Source: Agromyces aureus (GTDB lineage Bacteria > Actinomycetota > Actinomycetes > Actinomycetales > Microbacteriaceae). From it: DNA of 64,000 nucleotides. A program made the position numbers and the translations under genes. Where the stretch lies: assembly GCF_001660485.1 (NCBI RefSeq), contig NZ_CP013979.1:2232001-2296000 (forward strand), read 5' to 3'. Under the pieces are notes generated by a model. The model made no database searches and was not told where the DNA came from. It saw only the letters and a program-made list of their open reading frames with translations. Shown here in pieces: positions 8,791 to 20,768 of this stretch (positions are counted from its first letter, which is position 1; every line of letters begins with the position of its first letter).

Positions 8791-11595
8791 ATGGTGGAAG
8801 GCAACGAGCACCAGACGAACCGACCCGACCCGAAGGGCGCGCCCAAGCGGCGCGGCGGACTCTTCGGCGGCCGACGCGGCCGTGGTCGCGCCGCCCAGCC
8901 GGCGGCCGACGCACCCCTCGCGGCGCCCGAGATCGACGAGGTCCAGGCCCAGGTCGACGAACCGGTGGAGGTTCCGGCGCCCGTCGCGGCCTCGCAGCAC
9001 GCCGGCCGGCACGTCGCCGGCGGGGCAGACGCCGGCAGCGACACGAACGTCGACGCGAACGGGCAGCCCGATGGCGCCGACCTCGCCGACGCGATCGATC
9101 CCGAGGCGGATGCCGCAGTCGACGCGCCGGCCCCTGCCGTCTCGCCGATTCCGTCGAACCTCACCACGACGTCGCTGATCTTCCACGCGCCGCCCGTCCT
9201 CGTGACCGCGGACCGCCCCGAGCGACCCGAACGCGGCGAACGGGGCGAACGGCCCGAGCGGGCCGGCCGCGGCGACCTCGCCGGCGCCGACGACGAAGAG
9301 GGTTCGAGCGTTCGCCGCCGTACCCGTCGTCGCACGGGCGAGGAGCCCCGCACGACGGGCGACCAGCCGGCCAACACGGTCGTCAAGGTGCGCACGCCGC
9401 GCGAGCCCGAACTCATCACCGAGCCGCAGCGCGTCAAGGGCTCGACCCGCCTCGAGGCGAAGAAGCAGCGCCGACGCGACGGCCGCGACGCCGGCCGCCG
9501 ACGCACGATCATCACCGAGTCGGAGTTCCTCGCCCGTCGCGAGTCGGTCGATCGCTCGATGATCGTCCGCGAGAAGAGCGGCCGGATCCAGATCGGCGTG
9601 CTCGAAGACGGCGTGCTCGTCGAGCACTACGTCGCCCGCAACCAGGACGCCTCGCTCATCGGCAACGTCTACCTCGGCCGCGTGCAGAACGTCCTGCCGA
9701 GCATGGAGGCGGCGTTCGTCGACATCGGACGCGGCCGCAACGCCGTGCTGTACTCGGGCGAGGTCGACTGGGACGCCGCCGCCGAGAACGGCGAGAAGAA
9801 CCAGCCGCGCCGCATCGAGCTCGCGCTGAAGCCCGGCGACCGCGTGCTCGTGCAGGTCACGAAGGACCCGGTCGGCCACAAGGGCGCCCGCCTGACGAGC
9901 CAGATCTCGCTGCCGGGCCGTTACCTCGTGTACGTGCCGAACGGCTCCATGAACGGGATCAGCCGCAAGCTGCCCGATACCGAGCGTGCGCGCCTCAAGA
10001 AGATCCTCAAGGAGGTGCTGCCCGAGAACCAGGGCGTGATCGTGCGCACCGCAGCCGAGGGCGCCACCGAAGAGCAACTCACCCTCGACGTCAACCGCCT
10101 GCTCGCGCAGTGGGCCGACATCTCGACGCAGCTCGAGAAGGCGCAGGCGCCGTCGCTGCTGCACTCCGAGCCCGATCTGCTCATCAAGATCGTCCGCGAT
10201 GTCTTCAACGAGGACTTCCAGAAGATGATCATCGAGGGCGACGAGGCGCGCGGCACCATCGAGCGCTACCTCCGGGCGGTCGCACCCGACCTCCTCGAGC
10301 GCGTCGAGGCCTACGAGGGCGACCGGGATTCGTTCGATGCGTTCCGCATCAGCGAGCAGATCGAGAAGGCGCTCGACCGCAAGGTCTGGCTGCCCTCGGG
10401 CGGCTCGCTCGTGATCGACCGCACCGAGGCGATGACCGTCGTCGACGTCAACACCGGCAAGTTCGTCGGCTCGGGCGGCAACCTCGAAGAGACCGTCACG
10501 AAGAACAACCTCGAGGCGGCCGAGGAGATCGTCCGTCAGCTGCGCCTGCGCGACATCGGCGGCATCATCGTCGTCGACTTCATCGACATGGTGCTCGAGT
10601 CCAACCGCGACCTCGTACTCCGCCGACTCATCGAGTGCCTCTCTCGCGACCGCACGAAGCACCAGGTCGCCGAGGTCACCTCGCTCGGCCTCGTGCAGAT
10701 GACGCGCAAGAAGCTGGGCCTCGGCCTGCTCGAGACCTTCAGCGAACCGTGCGACGTCTGCGCGGGTCGAGGCATCGTCGTGCACCACGAGCCGGTCTTC
10801 AAGCACCGCGCAACCGGCGCACCGCAGCAGCAGCAGAGCGACCGTCGTCGGGGCGGGCGCGGCAGCACGCCGAACTCCAACGGCAACGGCGGCAACGGCG
10901 GTGGTGGCGGCAGCAGCACCGGTGGCAGCGCGCAGCACACGTCGCCCACGGAGCCCAAGGCTCACACCGGCACGCACGCGATCACCGAAGACGTGAAGCA
11001 CGCGCTCGCGCAGATCGCCGCATCGACGATCCCGCACGCCGAGCACCACGACGGCGCGTCGCCCGCGGCCCCGACCGACGTGACGTCCGCCGCGGCGCAG
11101 GCCACCGAGCCCGCACCCGGCGACGAGTCCGGCAACGGCGCCCGTCAGGGTCGACGCCGTGGCCGCGGTCGACGTGCGTCGCGCGAGCAGACCTCGGCTG
11201 CGGCATCCGAGGCCCCGACCGGGTCTCAGGGTGCCGACGACACGACGGCACCGGATGTCGCCGCCGACCCCGCGGACGCTGCGACGCCCGCGGTCGCGCC
11301 AGTCGAACGCGAGGCCGAGGTCGAGCCCGCCGAGCCGACGCCGGCCGTCGCGATCCTCGACCTCCCGGCCGTCGCCGCACCGCGCACTCGGGCGGAGCCC
11401 GCCGCAGCGACCGCCGAGCTGCTCGATTCGGTGCTCGACGCGCTCCCGGCACCCAAGAAGGCCGGCGAGGGTCGCTCGCGCAGTCGCCGCGTCTCGACGG
11501 CTGCACTGTCGCCCGCGGGCGGCGCTCCGGTCATCACGCGCGCCGACGGCGCCGAGGCGAACCCCGCCGACGGCGAGGGCCCGGCGGCGGGCTGA
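8791..11595 (+). CDS. rne: Ribonuclease E/G family endoribonuclease
   Basis: 934 residues from ATG at 8791, with TAGGAG upstream. The layout is the actinobacterial RNase E type: a disordered acidic and basic N-terminal region to about residue 240, an S1-like RNA-binding segment (IGNVYLGRVQNVLPSMEAAFVDIG), the DNase I-like catalytic core with Asp552 in VVDVNTGKF and Asp596 in VVDFIDM, and the zinc link CDVC (C654, C657), followed by a long Gly/Asn-, Ala/Pro- and Arg-rich tail. It initiates mRNA decay and processes rRNA and tRNA. The catalytic core is central, with disordered regions on both sides, unlike the E. coli enzyme. The frame extends upstream to 8704 without a ribosome site. Confidence 0.93.
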   Translation: MVEGNEHQTNRPDPKGAPKRRGGLFGGRRGRGRAAQPAADAPLAAPEIDEVQAQVDEPVEVPAPVAASQHAGRHVAGGADAGSDTNVDANGQPDGADLADAIDPEADAAVDAPAPAVSPIPSNLTTTSLIFHAPPVLVTADRPERPERGERGERPERAGRGDLAGADDEEGSSVRRRTRRRTGEEPRTTGDQPANTVVKVRTPREPELITEPQRVKGSTRLEAKKQRRRDGRDAGRRRTIITESEFLARRESVDRSMIVREKSGRIQIGVLEDGVLVEHYVARNQDASLIGNVYLGRVQNVLPSMEAAFVDIGRGRNAVLYSGEVDWDAAAENGEKNQPRRIELALKPGDRVLVQVTKDPVGHKGARLTSQISLPGRYLVYVPNGSMNGISRKLPDTERARLKKILKEVLPENQGVIVRTAAEGATEEQLTLDVNRLLAQWADISTQLEKAQAPSLLHSEPDLLIKIVRDVFNEDFQKMIIEGDEARGTIERYLRAVAPDLLERVEAYEGDRDSFDAFRISEQIEKALDRKVWLPSGGSLVIDRTEAMTVVDVNTGKFVGSGGNLEETVTKNNLEAAEEIVRQLRLRDIGGIIVVDFIDMVLESNRDLVLRRLIECLSRDRTKHQVAEVTSLGLVQMTRKKLGLGLLETFSEPCDVCAGRGIVVHHEPVFKHRATGAPQQQQSDRRRGGRGSTPNSNGNGGNGGGGGSSTGGSAQHTSPTEPKAHTGTHAITEDVKHALAQIAASTIPHAEHHDGASPAAPTDVTSAAAQATEPAPGDESGNGARQGRRRGRGRRASREQTSAAASEAPTGSQGADDTTAPDVAADPADAATPAVAPVEREAEVEPAEPTPAVAILDLPAVAAPRTRAEPAAATAELLDSVLDALPAPKKAGEGRSRSRRVSTAALSPAGGAPVITRADGAEANPADGEGPAAG

Positions 11596-11628
11596 GCCCG
11601 TTCGAATCCGACGGGGCCCTGATCGACG

Positions 11629-11928
11629 TCAGTCGGTCGGGGCCTCGCGGCGTTGCCGGCGTGCCCGGCGCTCGCGGGGGAGTACCCGCAGCCCGCTCGC
11701 CGCGAGTCGTCGCACGAGCTCGCGCGGCGGCACCGGGACCGCTCCGGCGGCGACGAGGTCGTCGTAGCGCTCGACGGGCACGTCGTAGTGGTCGAGGTCG
11801 AAGGCCCGGGCCGGGAGCCCGGCCGCCTCGGCGAACGCCAGGAGCTCGGCGATCGACTCGTCGCTGACGAGGTGCGCCCACACCGTGCCGTGCTTCGGCC
11901 AGAGCGGCGTGTCGATGAGCACGGTCAT
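11629..11928 (-). CDS. DUF4031 domain-containing protein
   Basis: 99 residues, beginning MTVLIDTPLWPKHGTVWAHLVSD, characteristic of DUF4031; the C-terminus is very arginine-rich. Function unknown. It converges on rne and is divergent from rplU. A TAGGAT hexamer on the minus strand (11936-11941) lies 7 bases before the ATG, so the mRNA is probably leaderless. Confidence 0.8.
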   Translation of the reverse strand: MTVLIDTPLWPKHGTVWAHLVSDESIAELLAFAEAAGLPARAFDLDHYDVPVERYDDLVAAGAVPVPPRELVRRLAASGLRVLPRERRARRQRREAPTD

Positions 11929-11977
11929 GCAGAAGATCCTAGGTGCGACGACGCGCGACGCGCCGGTGGCCGCTCGT

Positions 11978-12006
11978 TTGACCGAGTCGCATCGATCCGG
12001 TAAACT
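11978..12006 (+). promoter_or_regulatory. Sigma-70-type promoter of rplU-rpmA
   Basis: TTGACC (11978-11983) and TAAACT (12001-12006) are separated by 17 bases, the best housekeeping promoter in the window. It drives the ribosomal protein genes from a start near 12013. Confidence 0.75.
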
Positions 12007-12012
12007 CGTTCG

Positions 12013-12160
12013 TTGGTGCCGCCGCTTATCACGGTGTGCCCCCATCGCAGTTCGACTGCAACGTTTTCTGGCATGGCCCTCCTTCCCATTGGGGTCCCGC
12101 GCAGTGACACCCCATCAGACAGACGGAGCCCCCGTGGTTCCCCAGAGATAGGTACGAGTA
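12013..12160 (+). promoter_or_regulatory. 5' leader of rplU, possible autoregulatory structure
   Basis: About 150 untranslated bases with a GCAGTTCGACTGC hairpin (12047-12059) and a longer stem pairing GGGGT with ACCCC near 12090-12113. Ribosomal protein leaders that bind their own product are known for L21 in other bacteria; I cannot match a specific family by eye. Confidence 0.35.
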
Positions 12161-12469
12161 GTGGTTTACGCAGTAGTGCGCGCCGGCGGTCGGCAGGAGA
12201 AGGTCGAAGTTGGCACCATCGTGACGATGGACCGCATCAAGGCTGACAAGGACGGCAACGTCCAGCTCGCCGCGGTGCTCCTCGTCGACGGCGAGAACAT
12301 CACCTCCGACGCCAAGTCGCTTGCCAAGGTCACGGTCACGGCCGAGGTTCTCAACGACCTCCGCGGCCCGAAGATCGTGATTCAGAAGTTCAAGAACAAG
12401 ACCGGCTACAAGAAGCGCCAGGGCCACCGTCAGGAGCTCACGCGCGTCAAGGTCACCGGCATCAAGTAG
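12161..12469 (+). CDS. rplU: 50S ribosomal protein L21
   Basis: 102 residues from GTG at 12161: [19 protein letters not shown], with the KKRQGHRQ near the C-terminus typical of bL21. It binds 23S rRNA together with L20. The ribosome site AGATAGG lies 8 bases before the start. It forms the usual rplU-rpmA pair with L27, 28 bases apart. Confidence 0.98.
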   Translation: MVYAVVRAGGRQEKVEVGTIVTMDRIKADKDGNVQLAAVLLVDGENITSDAKSLAKVTVTAEVLNDLRGPKIVIQKFKNKTGYKKRQGHRQELTRVKVTGIK

Positions 12470-12497
12470 CAGCAGCGGCTCGCAAGGAGAATCAGAC

Positions 12498-15221
<2,724 letters not shown>

Positions 15222-15230
15222 GCTGATCCC

Positions 15231-16499
15231 ATGGAGCAGCCCGACCTCGACACGTCCGTGCTCGACGCCCGGCTCGCCGCCGCGAAAGAGGCGTCATACC
15301 GCCTCGCACGCGCGACGACCGCCGAGAAGGATGCCGCGCTCGAGCGCATCGCGTCCGACCTTCGCGCGCGCGCGTCCGAGGTGATCGCGGCCAACGGGCT
15401 CGACCTCCAGGCCGGTCGCGCGGCGGAGATCGGCAGGGGACTGCTCGACCGGCTCGCGCTCGACGAGCCGCGCATCGACGCCCTCGCCGACGCCGTGCTC
15501 GACGTCATCGGGCTGACCGATCCGGTCGGCGAGACCCTGACCGGCCGCACGCTCCCGAGCGGAGTGCGCATCGACCAGGTGCGGGTGCCGCTCGGCGTGG
15601 TCGGTGCGATCTACGAGGCACGGCCGAACGTCACGATCGACATCGCCGTGCTCGCGCTGAAGAGCGGCAACGCCGTGGTGCTGCGCGGCGGTTCTGCTGC
15701 CGAACAGACGAATCGGGTGCTCGTCGACGTCCTGCGCGGTGCGCTCGACGCAGTGGGCCTGCCGGCCGAGGCCGTGCAGACGGTCGACGACTTCGGTCGC
15801 GCCGGGGCGCGTCACCTCATGCAGGCCAGGGGGTACGTCGACGTGCTGATCCCGCGGGGGAGTGCCGGCCTCATCCGCGCCGTCGTCGACGAGGCGCGCG
15901 TTCCCGTCATCGAGACCGGGGCCGGCGTGGTGCACATGTTCCTCGACGCCTCCGCGCCCGAGCACTGGGCGATCGAGCTCGTGCACAACGCCAAGGTGCA
16001 GCGCCCGAGCGTGTGCAACGCCCTCGAGACCCTGCTGGTCCATCAGGAAGCGGCGGAGCGGCTGCTTCCCTCGGTGCTCGATCGCCTGACCGACGCGGGC
16101 GTGACGATCCACGCCGATGAGCGCGTGCGCGCCATCCGGCCCGATGCCCTGCCCGTGACCGATGAGGACTTCGCGACCGAGCACATGAGCCTCGACCTCT
16201 CGGTCGCCGTCGTCGATTCGCTCGACGACGCACTCGAGCACATCCGTCGGTTCTCGACGAAGCACACCGAGTCGATCGTGACGAACGACCTGGCCAACGC
16301 CGAGCGGTTCCTCAACGAGGTCGACTCGGCGGCCGTCATGGTGAACGCCTCGACCCGATTCACCGACGGCGCCGAGTTCGGCTTCGGCGCCGAGGTCGGG
16401 ATCTCCACGCAGAAGCTGCACGCTCGGGGGCCCATGGGCCTGCCCGAGCTGACGAGCACGAAGTGGATCGTGCGTGGGGCCGGACACGTGCGCGCCTAG
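15231..16499 (+). CDS. proA: Glutamate-5-semialdehyde dehydrogenase
   Basis: 422 residues. The aldehyde-dehydrogenase fold carries the catalytic cysteine C262 in VQRPSVCNALE, plus IYEARPNVT and GFGAEVGISTQKLHARGPMG. It reduces glutamyl-5-phosphate with NADPH, the step after ProB. It starts ten bases after proB. The ribosome site is weak, consistent with coupling to proB. Confidence 0.97.
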   Translation: MEQPDLDTSVLDARLAAAKEASYRLARATTAEKDAALERIASDLRARASEVIAANGLDLQAGRAAEIGRGLLDRLALDEPRIDALADAVLDVIGLTDPVGETLTGRTLPSGVRIDQVRVPLGVVGAIYEARPNVTIDIAVLALKSGNAVVLRGGSAAEQTNRVLVDVLRGALDAVGLPAEAVQTVDDFGRAGARHLMQARGYVDVLIPRGSAGLIRAVVDEARVPVIETGAGVVHMFLDASAPEHWAIELVHNAKVQRPSVCNALETLLVHQEAAERLLPSVLDRLTDAGVTIHADERVRAIRPDALPVTDEDFATEHMSLDLSVAVVDSLDDALEHIRRFSTKHTESIVTNDLANAERFLNEVDSAAVMVNASTRFTDGAEFGFGAEVGISTQKLHARGPMGLPELTSTKWIVRGAGHVRA

Positions 16500-16527
16500 C
16501 TGCGTGTCCTCGCCGACGCGACCTCGC

Positions 16528-16533
16528 TAGACT
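16528..16533 (+). promoter_or_regulatory. Probable -10 element before the small membrane protein gene
   Basis: TAGACT, found repeatedly as a -10 element in this window, lies 37 bases before the ATG at 16571. The gap contains GAAAGGA as a ribosome site, so this transcript would have a short leader and carry nadD downstream. Confidence 0.4.
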
Positions 16534-16570
16534 GTCACGAGCACCACCGCACGCTTCGAAAGGAACACGA

Positions 16571-16789
16571 ATGAGCTTCACGAGCACGGCAGTCGCCGGC
16601 ATCCTCGCGTCGGAGGCGGCGCACGTCGAACTGCCGATGCCGGCGTGGGCGTACGGCCTCGTGGCCCTCATCATCTTCGCTGCGCTCGCATTCGTGACCG
16701 CGTCCTACCGCGATGTCGCCAACCGCCACCGTGCGAAGGCCGAGGCCTACGCGGCCCGTCACGGCGCCGACGAGCACAGCGGACACTGA
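16571..16789 (+). CDS. Small single-span membrane protein, unknown
   Basis: 72 residues from ATG at 16571 with GAAAGGA upstream. One membrane span ([20 protein letters not shown]) follows a short N-terminal region, and a charged cytoplasmic tail ends [10 protein letters not shown] know of no function. It lies between proA and nadD. Confidence 0.75.
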   Translation: MSFTSTAVAGILASEAAHVELPMPAWAYGLVALIIFAALAFVTASYRDVANRHRAKAEAYAARHGADEHSGH

Positions 16790-16806
16790 GCGAGGGTTCG
16801 CGAACC

Positions 16807-17409
16807 GTGACCGGAGCCGAGCAGCGCCGACCGCGAGTCGGCGTGATGGGCGGCACGTTCGACCCCATCCACCACGGTCACCTCGTCGCGGCGAGCGAAG
16901 TCGCTCGGTCGCTCCACCTCGATGAAGTCGTGTTCGTCCCGACCGGTCAGCCGAGCTACAAGTCGAACGTCACACAGGCCGAGCACCGCTACCTGATGGC
17001 CGTCATCGCGACGGCCTCGAACCCGCAGTTCACGGTGAGCCGGGTCGACATCGACCGCGCCAAGCCCACCTTCACGATCGACACCCTGCGAGACCTCCGT
17101 CGGGAGCGCAGCGATGCCGACCTGTTCTTCATCACGGGCGCCGACGCCATCGCGCAGATCCTGTCCTGGAAGGATGTCTCGGAGCTCTGGGATCTCGCCC
17201 ACTTCGTGGCTGTGAGTCGGCCGGGACATGTCCTCTCCGTTCGCGGATTGCCGGAGCAAGACGTAAGCTTGCTCGAAGTCCCGGCACTGGCGATCTCGTC
17301 GACCGACTGCCGGGAAAGGGTGCGCCGGGGTTTCCCGGTGTGGTACTTGGTGCCTGATGGGGTCGTCCAGTACATCTCCAAGCACCATCTCTATCGGAGT
17401 GTCGCATGA
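16807..17409 (+). CDS. nadD: Nicotinate-nucleotide adenylyltransferase
   Basis: 200 residues from GTG at 16807. The nucleotidyltransferase HxGH motif is in [12 protein letters not shown] (residues 15-26); the second signature is [13 protein letters not shown] near the end. It adenylates nicotinate mononucleotide in NAD synthesis. Upstream codons in frame run through the previous gene. The stop overlaps the following gene by ATGA. Confidence 0.94.
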   Translation: MTGAEQRRPRVGVMGGTFDPIHHGHLVAASEVARSLHLDEVVFVPTGQPSYKSNVTQAEHRYLMAVIATASNPQFTVSRVDIDRAKPTFTIDTLRDLRRERSDADLFFITGADAIAQILSWKDVSELWDLAHFVAVSRPGHVLSVRGLPEQDVSLLEVPALAISSTDCRERVRRGFPVWYLVPDGVVQYISKHHLYRSVA

Positions 17410-18599
17410 CGTCGTCGCAGGAACCGCAGCTGACGCGCCGCGAGATGCGCGAGCGCGAACGACTGCAAGAGCAGGCCGTCCCCTCGTCGACCCCGAATCC
17501 CGCGCCGCAGACGCCTGCGCAGGCGGTTCCGGTCGCCCCGATCCAGACGCCCACACCGCAGCCGGTGCCCGCATACGGCAGCCCGACTCAGCCGAACGGC
17601 GCGCAGCCGGCGCAGGTCGCACCGTACGGGTCCGCGCCGCAGCCCGCGTCGGCATACCCGACATCCGCGCCGCTTCCCGCGCATGCACCCTCGGCGTTCG
17701 CGCCCGGGCCGGTCGTTCCGCCGGCCGCACCCGTTCAGGCCGCGCCGGCCCCGGCCGCGCCGGCCCCGGCCGCGCCGGCCCCCGCGGTGAACCCTGCTCC
17801 GGTCGCCGCGCCGGTTCCGCCCGTCGCCACGCCCGCGCCGCGCCAGTCCTCGACTCCAGAGCGCACCCTCACGAGGCGCGAACTGCGGGCGATGCTCGAC
17901 GGCGATGCCGGCACCGACGGCGAGGAGTTCGACGATCTCGATCAGGAGATCGCCGGAGCCTCCGCGATGGACGCGCCGCGTCCGCCGGCCGCGTTCACCC
18001 CGGCGCCCGCGCAGCAGGTCCCGCAGGCACCTCCCGTCGAACTGCCGCAGCGACAGCCGCTGCCGCACCAGGCCGAGTCCGCCGCGCTCTCCGAGCAGCC
18101 GATCATCGCACCCAAGCCCGTCGGCCACTGGACGGCTCAGCTCGACGCTCCCGTCGAATCCGCTCAGCCGTACGACCAGATGCTGTCGCGCGGCGGCGTG
18201 GGTCGCGGGGTGCCCACCACGACGAACGCGCTCATCCTGCCGTCGCTTCCCGACCATGCCGGCATCCCGGCGCCGATCACGAACAACGGCAACGGCGAGG
18301 TCATCGTGACCGGTTCGATCGACCTTCCGCGCAGCTACGGCGCGACCGGCGTGCATCCGAGCCAGATCGATTCGTCCGACGTCGATCACCTCTTCGACCA
18401 GGTCGAAGACGGGGTCGGCATCGGGGCACCGGTCTCGGCGACCAGGGCGATCAGCACGCAGAGCGCGAGCAAGGCCGTCGTCGCCCCACCTTCGAAAGAG
18501 GCCATGAACGTGCCGCTCGTGCTCGCGGTGACCGCCGGAGTGCTCGCGCTCGGCGTCGTCGGCACCCTCGTCGTCGGCGCCCTCACGGGCCTCTTCTGA
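17406..18599 (+). CDS. Pro/Ala-rich protein with C-terminal membrane anchor, unknown
   Basis: 397 residues. A basic motif [12 protein letters not shown] near the N-terminus is echoed by [11 protein letters not shown] at about residue 158; between them lies a long Pro/Ala/Gln-rich region with an internal APAPA repeat made of a 15-base DNA repeat near 17747-17781. A single membrane span, [20 protein letters not shown], ends the protein, so the bulk should face the cytoplasm if anchored tail-in. I recognise no domain. It sits between nadD and rsfS with overlap to nadD, so it may be linked to that operon only by position. Confidence 0.8.
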   Translation: MTSSQEPQLTRREMRERERLQEQAVPSSTPNPAPQTPAQAVPVAPIQTPTPQPVPAYGSPTQPNGAQPAQVAPYGSAPQPASAYPTSAPLPAHAPSAFAPGPVVPPAAPVQAAPAPAAPAPAAPAPAVNPAPVAAPVPPVATPAPRQSSTPERTLTRRELRAMLDGDAGTDGEEFDDLDQEIAGASAMDAPRPPAAFTPAPAQQVPQAPPVELPQRQPLPHQAESAALSEQPIIAPKPVGHWTAQLDAPVESAQPYDQMLSRGGVGRGVPTTTNALILPSLPDHAGIPAPITNNGNGEVIVTGSIDLPRSYGATGVHPSQIDSSDVDHLFDQVEDGVGIGAPVSATRAISTQSASKAVVAPPSKEAMNVPLVLAVTAGVLALGVVGTLVVGALTGLF

Positions 18600-18635
18600 T
18601 TTCGATTCCGCACCACAACGACCGGAAATGAGCGA

Positions 18636-19004
18636 ATGACCGCAACCGACCAGGCTCTCGACGCCCTCGCCCTCGCAGCCCGCGCGGCGGACTCCAAGGG
18701 CGGCGACGACCTCGTCGCCCTCGACGTGTCCGGACCACTGCCGTTCACCGACGTGTTCCTCCTCGTGAGCGGCAATTCCGAGCGCAACGTCATCGCGATC
18801 GCCGACGAGATCGAAGACACCCTGCGGGAGGCCGGCGTCTCGACGCTCCGTCGTGAGGGCCACAGCACCGGGCGATGGATCCTGCTCGACTTCGGCGACC
18901 TCGTCGTGCACGTCTTCCACCCAGAGGACCGCCTCTACTACGGGCTGGAGCGCCTCTGGCTCGACTGCCCCGCAGTGCCAGTGGCACCCCTGCTGGCGGG
19001 CTGA
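18636..19004 (+). CDS. rsfS: Ribosome silencing factor RsfS
   Basis: 122 residues. GDDLVALDVSGPLPFTDVFLLVSGNSERNVIAIADEIED region and WILLDFGDLVVHVFHPEDRLYYGLERLW are typical of the RsfS/Iojap family, which binds L14 and blocks subunit joining in starvation. ATG at 18636 was preferred; an out-of-frame ATG at 18628 opens only a three-codon frame. The nadD-(unknown)-rsfS order is common in actinobacteria. Confidence 0.95.
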   Translation: MTATDQALDALALAARAADSKGGDDLVALDVSGPLPFTDVFLLVSGNSERNVIAIADEIEDTLREAGVSTLRREGHSTGRWILLDFGDLVVHVFHPEDRLYYGLERLWLDCPAVPVAPLLAG

Positions 19005-19116
19005 GCGGGGCCTGCACCCGGCGAGCTTCCCTCAATTTCATTTGTGGCCGGAGGCTGGTGTAAGCTCGAAACATCGCCTGAAGCACAGTGAGAAATCGCT
19101 GAGACAAGGCAAGAAC

Positions 19117-19189
19117 GGGTCTGTGGCGCAGCTGGTAGCGCACCTGCATGGCATGCAGGGGGTCAGGGGTTCGAGTCCCCTCAGATCCA
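19117..19189 (+). tRNA. tRNA-Ala (anticodon GGC)
   Basis: Acceptor GGGTCTG pairs with CAGATCC (one G-U), D arm GCGCAGCTGGTAGCGC, anticodon stem CCTGC/GCAGG around loop ATGGCAT, T arm AGGGGTTCGAGTCCCCT, discriminator A. CCA is not encoded in full. It reads GCC/GCU, the GCC codon being among the commonest here. Confidence 0.95.
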
Positions 19190-19192
19190 CCG

Positions 19193-19227
19193 AAAGCCCC
19201 GGTGAACTTGCGTTCACCGGGGCTTTT
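19193..19227 (+). terminator. Intrinsic terminator of tRNA-Ala
   Basis: Perfect 15-bp stem (19193-19207 with 19212-19226) around a TTGC loop, ending in a short T run. It directly follows the tRNA. Confidence 0.9.
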
Positions 19228-19425
19228 CTCGTATCCGGCGGCATCCCGCAGTCGGAGTGCCGCGGAAGTGCCGCGGCCGAACGGCACAGCGGCGAGCCGG
19301 GCAGAGTTCTGCTGCTCTCGGGCGCCGACCTGCCGCCTCGCGCTGTCGCATCGAGAACGGCGTGGGACAGAATGGCGATCAGGTGCGCGACCCGCGCATC
19401 CCTGCATCGACGCCCGGGAGGCATC

Positions 19426-20043
19426 GTGGCGCACGCCCGCACCGAACGTGGACTCGATCGGCTCGTGAACTTCTCCGATGCCGCCGTCGCGATCGCGATC
19501 ACCCTGCTGATCCTTCCGCTGGTCGACCTGGCGGGCGACCTCGACGGTGTCGACTTCGCCGAGTTCGCCGGCGAGCACTTCGGCGCGTTCATCGCCTTCG
19601 TCGTCACGTTCGCCGTGATCGGACGTTTCTGGGTGCTCCACCACGCGGTCTTCGAGGCGGTCCACGACTACTCGCCGCGCCTGATCTGGTTCAACATGCT
19701 GTGGCTCGCGAGCATCGTCTTCCTCCCGTTCGCCGCGAATGCCGTGTCGAGCATCGACATCGAGAACGGCAGCTTCGATGCCGTCTACATCGGCACGATG
19801 TTCGTCACCACGACGGCGATGCTGCTCATCGAGCTCGAGCTGCTGCGGCATCCGGAACTCACCGCACCCGGCACGACCTTCGATCTCGGCAGAACGGTCT
19901 CGGTGCTCGTCGTGCTCGTGATCGCCGGGGTGCTCGCCTTCCTGTTCCCGAAGGTCGGCATGCTCTGGGTGGTGCTGCTCTACGCCGCGCCCCTCGTCAC
20001 GGCCCTGCTGCGCTTCGTGCCCGCCTTCCGTCGAGCGTCGTAG
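19426..20043 (+). CDS. TMEM175/DUF1211-family membrane protein
   Basis: 205 residues from GTG at 19426, with GGGAGG four bases upstream. The family signature RLVNFSDAAVAIAITLLILPL opens the first of about six membrane spans (two helices rich in Phe/Trp follow, then ELELLRHPEL and two more spans). Bacterial members form potassium-selective leak channels, usually as tetramers of such half-length subunits. The role here is inferred from family. No related gene is adjacent. Confidence 0.85.
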   Translation: MAHARTERGLDRLVNFSDAAVAIAITLLILPLVDLAGDLDGVDFAEFAGEHFGAFIAFVVTFAVIGRFWVLHHAVFEAVHDYSPRLIWFNMLWLASIVFLPFAANAVSSIDIENGSFDAVYIGTMFVTTTAMLLIELELLRHPELTAPGTTFDLGRTVSVLVVLVIAGVLAFLFPKVGMLWVVLLYAAPLVTALLRFVPAFRRAS

Positions 20044-20055
20044 TGCGGCCGGCTC

Positions 20056-20101
20056 GCGACATCCGCTCGCCTCGGTCCGGATCGTCGATGACGGATGTCG
20101 C
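20056..20101. terminator. Inverted repeat after the TMEM175 gene
   Basis: GCGACATCCG (20056-20065) and CGGATGTCGC (20092-20101) form 10-base arms around a 26-base loop. It is another inverted pair of the recurring GGATGYC motif; termination is possible but the loop is long. Confidence 0.35.
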
Positions 20102-20197
20102 CGCCCGGCGCGGTTCCTTGACCCCCCTCTGGGTGCGGCCCACAATTGGGTGTCGGGCAACGACCGAGTGTCCGGCAACGCAGGGGAGCAGAAGAGC

Positions 20198-20713
20198 ATG
20201 AGCGACGCGAACACTCGTCCGGTCTACGGCCAGCAGGACCCGATCGGCGGGAACTTCCCCGATGAGGTCGAGCCGGGCGCCCCAGCGGGCGTCGAAGAGC
20301 CCGCAGCGCTGCCTGCAGACCCCGAGCGTCGCTCGTGGAGCCGTGATCTGCGGTTCATGCTCGTCGTCCTTGCCGCGATCGCCGCTCTGTTCCTCGCGTT
20401 CGCGCTGCTGATCGCGTTCAGCCCCACCGGAGCGGCGATCAGTGCCCTCGCGGTCATCGCGGCGCCGATTGCGACCATGGTCGCCGCGTACTACGGCATC
20501 TCGCTGGCGCTCCGCCAGGTCGCCGACGCGCGCAACGCGGCGGTCACCGCCGAGGCGCGTGCGCGCGCCGCCGAGGCGAGCGCGCACGAGTCCGACGCCT
20601 GGGCCGCGCAGATGGAGTCCGGACTCCGCGTCGCCGTCTCGAAGCTGAAGGGCGCGGGGGTCAGTACGAGCGATGTCGAGCGCGCCGCCGGCACGCCCGA
20701 CGAGTTCTTCTGA
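20198..20713 (+). CDS. Two-span membrane protein, unknown
   Basis: 171 residues from ATG at 20198, with GGGGAG upstream. An acidic, disordered N-terminus (about 45 residues) is followed by two membrane spans (FMLVVLAAIAALFLAFALLI and ISALAVIAAPIATMVAAYYG) and a C-terminal helix rich in Ala/Glu/Arg that may be a coiled coil, ending GTPDEFF. I recognise no family. It converges on the Lrp-type regulator gene. Confidence 0.7.
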   Translation: MSDANTRPVYGQQDPIGGNFPDEVEPGAPAGVEEPAALPADPERRSWSRDLRFMLVVLAAIAALFLAFALLIAFSPTGAAISALAVIAAPIATMVAAYYGISLALRQVADARNAAVTAEARARAAEASAHESDAWAAQMESGLRVAVSKLKGAGVSTSDVERAAGTPDEFF

Positions 20714-20768
20714 TCGAGCCGACGGCCGTTCGTTCGGCCGGTGGCCGCGTGGCGCGGGTCCGGGCGAG

